Shown here: one piece after another, positions 1 to 4,312 of the stretch
How positions within the stretch are numbered: position 1 is the stretch's first letter
Layout: every line of letters begins with the position of its first letter
NCBI GenBank assembly: GCA_031393505.1
Contig: JANMVX010000234.1
Span: 1-5,393, forward strand
Direction: 5' to 3'
Source: JANYHF01 sp031393505
GTDB lineage: Bacteria; Pseudomonadota; Alphaproteobacteria; Rhizobiales; Hyphomicrobiaceae
DNA length: 5,393 nt
The notes under the pieces: model-generated
The model's database searches: none
What the model was told of the DNA's origin: nothing
The model's input: only the letters and a program-made list of their open reading frames with translations
Position numbers and translations under genes: made by a program

Positions 1-419
1 CCGCCGTGGTCAAGATGCAGATGGCTGGGCACGACATAGGCGATGTCGTCCGGGGTCAGTCCGATCTTCTTCAACTGGACATCGATCGCCACGTCGGGGG
101 TCATCGCGGGCTTCAACGCCTGGTTCGCCTTGCCCCACCAGTTCGGATCGGTGATCAGCTTGTCGTTGTTGCCGGTATCAAAGAGCACGTTGCCCTTCGG
201 ATGCTTGATGACATAGAAGCCGACTGGCACCACTATCTGCGGTTCCATCGGCGCAAAATTCAGCAGGGCACCCTTGCCGAGCGTCAAGGCACCGGAACTG
301 AAACCATACAGGCGGATGTCCTCGTCCTTGGCGTGCGCCGTGCCGAGGGCGGTCAGAAAAGCCGCCATCATGATAATGAACACTCCCAGACTACGCGGTG
401 CCGAACGGGCTTGCTTCAT
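1..419 (-). CDS. Exported metallo-beta-lactamase-fold hydrolase, N-acyl-homoserine-lactonase type (C-terminal part outside the window)
   Basis: The gene starts at the ATG at 419-417 and runs off the left edge; 139 full codons are visible. Residues 1-30 form a Sec-type signal peptide: a basic start (MKQARS), a hydrophobic core (LGVFIIMMAAFLTALG) and a likely cleavage site after AHA, so the mature enzyme should be periplasmic or secreted. Residues 63-82 (VVPVGFYVIKHPKGNVLFDT, then GNND) match the early strands of AiiA/AttM-type lactonases. The zinc motif HxHxDH is visible at the edge as HLHLDHGG, with H133, H135, D137 and H138. Later ligands and the specificity region lie outside. Known lactonases of this group open the homoserine lactone ring of quorum-sensing signals, but the same fold hydrolyses other lactones and esters, so the substrate is inferred. 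The gene lies divergent from the EthD/MFS genes, about 625 bp away. Fold is near certain; substrate is not. Confidence 0.85.
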   Translation of the reverse strand, partial: MKQARSAPRSLGVFIIMMAAFLTALGTAHAKDEDIRLYGFSSGALTLGKGALLNFAPMEPQIVVPVGFYVIKHPKGNVLFDTGNNDKLITDPNWWGKANQALKPAMTPDVAIDVQLKKIGLTPDDIAYVVPSHLHLDHG

Positions 420-424
420 ATGTC

Positions 425-432
425 TCCTCCTT
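425..432 (-). promoter_or_regulatory. Strong ribosome binding site of the lactonase-like gene
   Basis: Read on the minus strand, AAGGAGGA lies six bases ahead of the ATG when measured from the AAGGAGG core. It is a near-complete complement to the 16S rRNA 3' end. It fixes the start at 419 and supports this as a real, well-translated gene although only its N-terminal part is in the window. Confidence 0.8.
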
Positions 433-1045
433 GGGTGGCCAAACGTTTAGCGTAGTTTAGCGCCGAATCAAAGCGTTGGCACACTCGATCCGTCGAACAG
501 GCTTCGAATCAGCCCGCCCAAAATCACGTCGCCGAGCCCCGGCATGAGCGCGCGACCAACGAGCGCACCGGCGCCCACGGCCACTGCAGTCGGCCCGGTT
601 GCTGCGGATTTGTGAACAGCGCAGAAGCGTGTCGCGCCAACGCTTGAGTTCGGGCCGCGATGCCCCAGCCCGGATATTTCACCAGCGAGGTACAGGATGC
701 CTTCGCGACGCTGAGTGGAGGGTTCGCTCCGCGATTTGTAGCGCATGCGCGGTGTTTGATGCGCTGTGCGGGGGTAACCCTGCAGCCAGGGTCGTGGTGA
801 GTGAGCGCTCAAGTCGGCGGCAACTGGATGGAATTGGCATGTTCGCCTCGGCATGCCTCGGGTTTTTACCGAGTTCGATATTCCGAGAGTCGCTGTTGCC
901 CAGAATCTAATGTCGCGATGGCGACTGGTTTCATAGCATCGGGTTCCGATGGACAGGGCGCTCGACTTGGCGAAGGCCAAGACACGCGACCTGTCTCGGT
1001 ACGCAACCTGAACCGCTCGCTCCGGGCGCCTATTGGAACTGATCC
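433..1045. other. About 600 bp without a convincing gene
   Basis: This stretch separates two divergent units. Open frames cross it on both strands, but their products are rich in Arg, Ser and Cys, lack domain features, and several frames overlap each other. The one fragment with protein-like character is the last ~48 codons of a minus-strand frame ending at 468 (about 468-614). It is rich in Gly, Ala and Val, with a stretch GAGALVGRALMPGLGDVILG, and could be the eroded end of a lost gene; I do not recognise it. Small inverted repeats are present: AGCGCAT/ATGCGCT (740-746 and 759-765) and ACCCTG/CAGGGT (777-782 and 787-792). Promoters for both flanking units must lie here, but no clear consensus -35/-10 pair was seen. 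Confidence 0.5.
445..462. repeat. Tandem 8-bp direct repeat, 10-bp period, in the lactonase leader
   Basis: GTTTAGCG occurs at 445-452 and again at 455-462 (CGCTAAAC on the minus strand), so the copies are exactly ten bases, about one helical turn, apart. The left copy also overlaps the small palindrome AAACGTTT at 441-448. The pair lies 26-43 bases upstream of the lactonase-like start codon, where an operator or promoter core would sit. A weak promoter can be drawn across it on the minus strand (TTGATT, 16 bases, TAAACG), but the match is poor. A regulator site is inference only. Confidence 0.35.
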
Positions 1046-1375
1046 ATGTCACCCAACTGCGTCAAACGCCTTGGGCTCGTTGTGAAAAAGGCGAGCTTGT
1101 CCCATGAAGAATTTTCCCGCCACTGGCTAACGGTCCATGCTGATCTCTGCAAGAAATTGCCGAACATGCGCCGCTACTCGGTCAACCTGGTGGATCGGAA
1201 TCGATTTCCCGAGTTCGGGTACGACGGGTTTTCCGAACTCTGGTTCGATTCGGAAGCGGCCCTCACTGCATCGTTGACCAGCCCCGAGGGCAAAACCCTG
1301 CTCGAAGACCTGCCGAATTTCACCGAGCGCATTTATCCGATCTTGAGCCACGAGTACCACCAGATTTGGCCCTGA
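1046..1375 (+). CDS. EthD-domain small protein (dimeric alpha-beta barrel)
   Basis: This 109-residue protein has the expected length and layout of the EthD family. The first beta strand is VKRLGLVVKK (6-15), followed by the family motif region SHEEFSRHWLTVHADL (19-34), with the His-Trp and Val-His pair typical of these ferredoxin-like barrels. A second half follows with YDGFSELWFDSEAAL (59-73) and a C-terminal helix. EthD was first described beside a cytochrome P450 system for ethyl tert-butyl ether breakdown. Family members are found in many catabolic clusters, where they act as small dimeric enzymes or accessory proteins; the role here is unknown. The start at 1046 puts the first strand four residues in, as is normal for the family, but the ribosome site is weak (GGAA, seven bases upstream). 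The MFS gene follows after 81 bp on the same strand, suggesting co-transcription. Confidence 0.82.
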   Translation: MSPNCVKRLGLVVKKASLSHEEFSRHWLTVHADLCKKLPNMRRYSVNLVDRNRFPEFGYDGFSELWFDSEAALTASLTSPEGKTLLEDLPNFTERIYPILSHEYHQIWP

Positions 1376-1445
1376 CAGCACCGTGGAGCCAGGCAGATCG
1401 ACGAGAATTAGTCCCAGCGCAATGCGAAACTTAGAAGAATTTTCC

Positions 1446-1449
1446 GGAG
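1446..1449 (+). promoter_or_regulatory. Ribosome binding site of the MFS transporter
   Basis: GGAG seven bases ahead of the ATG at 1457 supports this start. The 81-bp gap after the EthD gene shows no hairpin or T-tract that would stop transcription, so the two genes can share a transcript. Confidence 0.6.
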
Positions 1450-1456
1450 ACATCCC

Positions 1457-2764
1457 ATGAGTATTGCCAGCAGTGCCGCCATCGTCGGTGGGCGCACATT
1501 CGAAGACAGTACCTACGCCAAAGTCACGTGGAGGATCATCCCGTTGCTCTTCCTGTGCTACGTCGTGGCGTACCTTGATCGCGTCAACGTCGGTTTCGCA
1601 AAGCTGCAGATGGTGAACGATCTGAAGTTGAGCGATACCGTGTATGGGCTGGGCGCCGGTATGTTCTTCGTCGGATATTGCCTGTTCGAGGTGCCCGCCA
1701 ATCTCCTTTTGTACCGCGTCGGCGCTCGCAAGGTGTTGACTCGCATCATGATCACGTGGGGGGCAATATCTGCCTTGACCATGTTCGTTACCACACCCAC
1801 GGAGTTCTACGTCATCCGGTTTCTGTTGGGTATCGCGGAAGCCGGCTTCTTTCCGGGAATGATTCTGTACTTGACCTATTGGTTTCCAGCCGAGCGCCGG
1901 GGCCGCATCGTTTCGCTGTTCATGACCGCCGTCCCCGTTTCCGGCATCGTCGGCGGCCCGCTTTCCGGCTGGATCATGGTGCACTTTGCGGGCGTCAACG
2001 GCTGGGCTGGCTGGCAATGGCTGTTTTTGCTCGAAGGCGCTCCGACCATGTTGATCGGCATCGTGGTCTGGTTTTACCTCGACGACGGGATCGCTTCGGC
2101 ACGCTGGCTGAGTGACGACGAAAAGCGGCTGCTCAAAGAGAAGATCGAAGCCGACAACGGCAGCAAGGCAGACCATTCATTCCTGAAAGCGCTGCGCAAT
2201 CCAAAGGTGTGGATCCTGGGGCTGATGTACTTCGGTGTCGTCATGGGGCTCTACGGTATCAGCTTCTGGCTCCCCACCCTGATCAAGGCCACGGGTATCA
2301 ATAACCCGCTGGACGTCGGCTTTCTGTCCGCGATCCCGTACATCGCCGCAGTGGCGGCAATGCTTGTCGTGGGCGCCAGTGCAGACAAACGGCGTGAGCG
2401 CCGATGGCATTTCGCGATACCGGCCATTCTTGGCGGAATCGGCCTGATTCTGAGCGCGACATTTGCCGGCAGCACGACATTCGCGCTCGCCGCGCTGACC
2501 TTGGCGGCGGCGGGAATCATTGCTTCGCTGCCCTTGTTCTGGACCTTCCCGCCGGCCTTTCTAACCGGCTCCGCTGCTGCCGGCGGAATTGCGCTGATTG
2601 GCGCATTGGGCAATCTGGGCGGCTTCGTGAGTCCGTATACCCTCGGGTTTGTCAAAGACCTGACGAAAAGCACCGACGTCGGCATGTACGTTCTGGCTGG
2701 CGTCGTTTTCATGAGTGCAATTCTTGCCCTCGTGTCGATGCCCGCTCGCCTGGTCAATCGCTAG
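1457..2764 (+). CDS. MFS transporter, anion:cation symporter (ACS) family
   Basis: This 435-residue integral membrane protein has the usual length for the ACS family and about 12 hydrophobic segments in two halves. They are split by a charged cytoplasmic loop at about 210-248 (LSDDEKRLLKEKIEADNG). The ACS signature is clear: helix 1 ends in AYLDRVNVGFAKLQM (38-52). The helix 2/3 region reads MFFVGYCLFEVPANLLLYRVGARK (69-92), containing the family form of MFS motif A. RFLLGIAEAGFFPGM (121-135) and YWFPAERRGR (141-150) follow. ACS members take up organic anions such as tartrate, phthalate, hexuronates or 4-hydroxyphenylacetate, driven by protons; the substrate here cannot be read from sequence. 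Pairing with an EthD gene suggests uptake of a substrate for catabolism. The gene converges on the mct-meh-mch unit, so a dicarboxylate substrate is possible but only a guess. The protein is intact from start to TAG stop. Confidence 0.95.
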   Translation: MSIASSAAIVGGRTFEDSTYAKVTWRIIPLLFLCYVVAYLDRVNVGFAKLQMVNDLKLSDTVYGLGAGMFFVGYCLFEVPANLLLYRVGARKVLTRIMITWGAISALTMFVTTPTEFYVIRFLLGIAEAGFFPGMILYLTYWFPAERRGRIVSLFMTAVPVSGIVGGPLSGWIMVHFAGVNGWAGWQWLFLLEGAPTMLIGIVVWFYLDDGIASARWLSDDEKRLLKEKIEADNGSKADHSFLKALRNPKVWILGLMYFGVVMGLYGISFWLPTLIKATGINNPLDVGFLSAIPYIAAVAAMLVVGASADKRRERRWHFAIPAILGGIGLILSATFAGSTTFALAALTLAAAGIIASLPLFWTFPPAFLTGSAAAGGIALIGALGNLGGFVSPYTLGFVKDLTKSTDVGMYVLAGVVFMSAILALVSMPARLVNR

Positions 2765-2766
2765 TT

Positions 2767-2812
2767 GCGAATGCGAGTAGCTGCACTCCGGAGTGCAGCT
2801 ACTCGCGTTCGC
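2767..2812. repeat. 46-bp near-perfect palindrome between convergent genes; possible bidirectional terminator
   Basis: The centre lies between 2789 and 2790. The inner 34 bp (2773-2806) are a perfect palindrome with no spacer: each arm reads GCGAGTAGCTGCACTCC from its outer end. The symmetry continues for six more pairs on each side with a single T/G exception (2772 and 2807), which still pairs as a wobble in RNA. It starts two bases after the MFS stop codon and ends 44 bases before the mch stop on the other strand. The position fits a shared terminator, but neither side has a T-tract and there is no loop, so it is not a standard intrinsic terminator. Alternatives are a repeated extragenic palindrome, a transcript-end stabiliser, or a protein-binding site. 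Confidence 0.85.
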
Positions 2813-2855
2813 GCAGACGGTGTGCTTCGATCAGCGCCAGGGCCCCTTAGATGCG

Positions 2856-4001
2856 TCACTCAAGGCGACTCCCGTTGGCTGATTTCCGGGGCATCAACAC
2901 GGTGTAGTCGATGTCGAGTACGACGGCCGGGTGATACGCAGACGGAGTCGAACTCTCGAGCCTGGCGGCTGACACCTTGGCAGGCAGCGCGTTCTTCAGG
3001 CCGACGAGCCGCAGGCGCAGCGCGCCGACGTCGCTGCGCCCCGGCAGCTTCCATTTTTCGATGACTTCCGAGTACGCGTACAGCGTGTCACCTGCGACCG
3101 TCGGCGCGACGTGCGAACCCGCATTGATCGCCATGATGCCAAGCACGTTCTCCAGGCCGTCGTAGGCGAGCGACCGGCAAACGGACAGGACGTGGCCGCC
3201 GTAGACGAGGCGTCGTCCGACCGGCGATTCCGCCATGGCCAGCGCGTCGAAGTGGGGTCGGGCGTTGTTTTGGTAGAGGCGCGCGGCCGCCATGTGGTCC
3301 GCTTCCTCGATCGTCATGCCGAGCGGATGGTTGATCCGCTCCCCAGGCTGATAGGCATCCCAGAGATCGTTGCAGGCGGTGGCCTCGCACCAGTCATCGA
3401 GTGCCTCTTTGGAGCCAAGCCGGGCATGGACGACAAGCTGGTCCAGGGCGACTGCACTCGCCAGATTCGGAACGTGCGAATCCTTCACGTGCGTTTGCGG
3501 CCGCCGTTTGTGAACCATCACCCATCGAACCCAGCTCAGAACGGCGCTGTCGTTCTTGTCATAGCAGGTCGAGCGGACGTAGACGATGCCGGTCTTGCGG
3601 CTCGAATTTTCCTTCAGGCCGATCACCACGCTTTCGCAGCGCAGCGTGTCTCCGCTGAACACCGGGGCGAGAAAGCGCAGTTCGGCGTAGCCGAGGTTGG
3701 CAACCGCGTTCAACGAGATGTCGGGCACCGTCTTGCCGAAGGCGACGTTGAAAACCAGAAGGTCGTCGAGCGGGCGGCTCGCATAGCCGAGCTGCTTCGC
3801 CGCCGTGCAGGCCGAGTGCGCCGCATACCTGCTGCCGGTCAGCGCCATGTAGACCGAGCTGTCGCCCTCGGTGAGGGTGCGCGGGGTGCCATGGCGAATG
3901 ACTTGGTTGAGACGAAAATCCTCGAAGTAATTGCCGTGTCGCTCCTTGCTGGACACGGTCGTTCCCCTCGAAACAGGCGCCGGGTTGGAAGGGACGTTCA
4001 T
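2856..4001 (-). CDS. mch: Mesaconyl-CoA (C1) hydratase / beta-methylmalyl-CoA dehydratase, double-hotdog MaoC family
   Basis: The 381-residue product has two hotdog domains. The N-terminal one carries what I recall as the Mch hallmarks: GNYFEDFRLNQVIRHGTPRT (23-42), DDLLVFNVAFGKTVPDISLN (79-98), then NLGYAELRFLAPVFSGDTL (102-120) and GLKENSSRKTGIVYVRS (128-144). The C-terminal one has YQNNARPHFD (243-252), with N245/N246, H250 and D252 in the place of the R-hydratase Asn/Asp-His-Asp motif, then YGGHVLS. Mch interconverts (2R,3S)-beta-methylmalyl-CoA and mesaconyl-C1-CoA in the ethylmalonyl-CoA pathway, the 3-hydroxypropionate bi-cycle and the methylasparate-type routes. Known enzymes have about 340-360 residues. 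The ATG at 4001 overlaps the preceding stop as ATGA, indicating translational coupling. A GTG at 3956 (366 aa, GAGGGGAA just ahead) is a serious alternative, as the family domain begins only a few residues later. Another MaoC hydratase specificity is possible but less likely given the neighbours. Confidence 0.84.
   Translation of the reverse strand: MNVPSNPAPVSRGTTVSSKERHGNYFEDFRLNQVIRHGTPRTLTEGDSSVYMALTGSRYAAHSACTAAKQLGYASRPLDDLLVFNVAFGKTVPDISLNAVANLGYAELRFLAPVFSGDTLRCESVVIGLKENSSRKTGIVYVRSTCYDKNDSAVLSWVRWVMVHKRRPQTHVKDSHVPNLASAVALDQLVVHARLGSKEALDDWCEATACNDLWDAYQPGERINHPLGMTIEEADHMAAARLYQNNARPHFDALAMAESPVGRRLVYGGHVLSVCRSLAYDGLENVLGIMAINAGSHVAPTVAGDTLYAYSEVIEKWKLPGRSDVGALRLRLVGLKNALPAKVSAARLESSTPSAYHPAVVLDIDYTVLMPRKSANGSRLE
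3998..4001 (-). promoter_or_regulatory. ATGA stop-start overlap (translational coupling)
   Basis: On the minus strand the stop of the meh remnant (TGA) and the start of mch (ATG) share bases as ATGA. Ribosomes finishing the remnant can restart on mch, so an intact short reading frame upstream may matter for mch expression even if its product is inactive. No strong ribosome site precedes this ATG, which fits coupling. A GTG at 3956 preceded by GAGGGGAA could start mch independently. Confidence 0.6.
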
Positions 4002-4297
4002 GCAGCTCGAGCCGTGGTTGTCGTTGCCAGGTGGCCCGCGGCGTCCTGAGCCCACCGGCAGATGGAGCCGTCGTCTTGCCGGTCTTCACAGACCGAGAAA
4101 CTTGACGTGTCGATCACAGGTCGCACCGCGCGAAAGCTGAATTCGGTGACGCACGCCGCGGGTAACGCTTGCCGCGGCAGATCGAACAACTGCGTGACGC
4201 CTAACGTGGCAGCCAGCGCGCTCAACGACGTCGCAACCGCAGCGTCATTGCTCATCTCGCTCCGGCCGATCCAGCGCTTTGATTCATCGATGGTCAT
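3998..4297 (-). pseudogene. meh: Internally deleted mesaconyl-C4-CoA hydratase (Meh/HTD2-like, FAS1-like dehydratase) remnant
   Basis: The frame gives 99 residues, whereas this family usually has about 270-290. Residues 1-33 look like the family's N-terminus: MTIDESKRWIGRSE, then SLSALAATLG, where full-length members continue into a long first hotdog domain. Residues ~36-99 look like its C-terminal end: VTEFSFRAVRPVIDTSSF (50-67) and a tail RWAQDAAGHLATTTTARA. Both ends are in the same frame, so about 180 residues seem to have been removed cleanly, with the join near 4190-4207. The lost part includes the second-hotdog segment that in relatives reads roughly SALTFNxHRIHYD and holds the catalytic residues, so activity is not expected. 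The gene starts 15 bp after the mct stop and ends in an ATGA overlap with mch. Full-length Meh hydrates mesaconyl-C4-CoA to citramalyl-CoA. A functional small protein or an assembly error cannot be excluded. Confidence 0.72.
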
Positions 4298-4312
4298 GGC
4301 AGGTCCGCAGAG

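Noticed and set aside
599..910. Plus-strand 103-codon frame in the gap
   Set aside because: Arg- and Ser-rich product without recognisable features, no ribosome site, and overlap with other equally weak frames.
468..1052. Minus-strand 194-codon frame as a real gene
   Set aside because: Most of the product (Arg/Ser/Thr-rich, cysteines, no hydrophobic core pattern) looks random, no ribosome site precedes it, and it overlaps the EthD start. Only its last ~48 codons look protein-like, noted as a possible remnant.
1376..1456. Possible promoter or regulatory site between the EthD and MFS genes
   Set aside because: I saw no -35/-10 pair, hairpin or notable repeat; only the ribosome site of the MFS gene is supported.
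1127..2176. Minus-strand open frame of 349 codons opposite the EthD and MFS genes
   Set aside because: It is antisense to two well-recognised genes. Its product is rich in His, Asp and Gln with no domain pattern, as expected from the reverse of GC-rich coding DNA.
2251..2757. Minus-strand 168-codon frame opposite the C-terminal half of the MFS gene
   Set aside because: Shadow of the transporter; Pro/Arg/Ala-rich, no motif, and no ribosome site seen.
2767..2812. Palindrome as a standard Rho-independent terminator
   Set aside because: There is no loop and no run of T on either side. A terminator role is possible from position but not shown by the usual signature.
3111..4049. Plus-strand open frame of 312 codons opposite mch
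   Set aside because: It is the complement of a clearly conserved double-hotdog gene; the Arg/Val/Ala-rich product has no recognisable motif.
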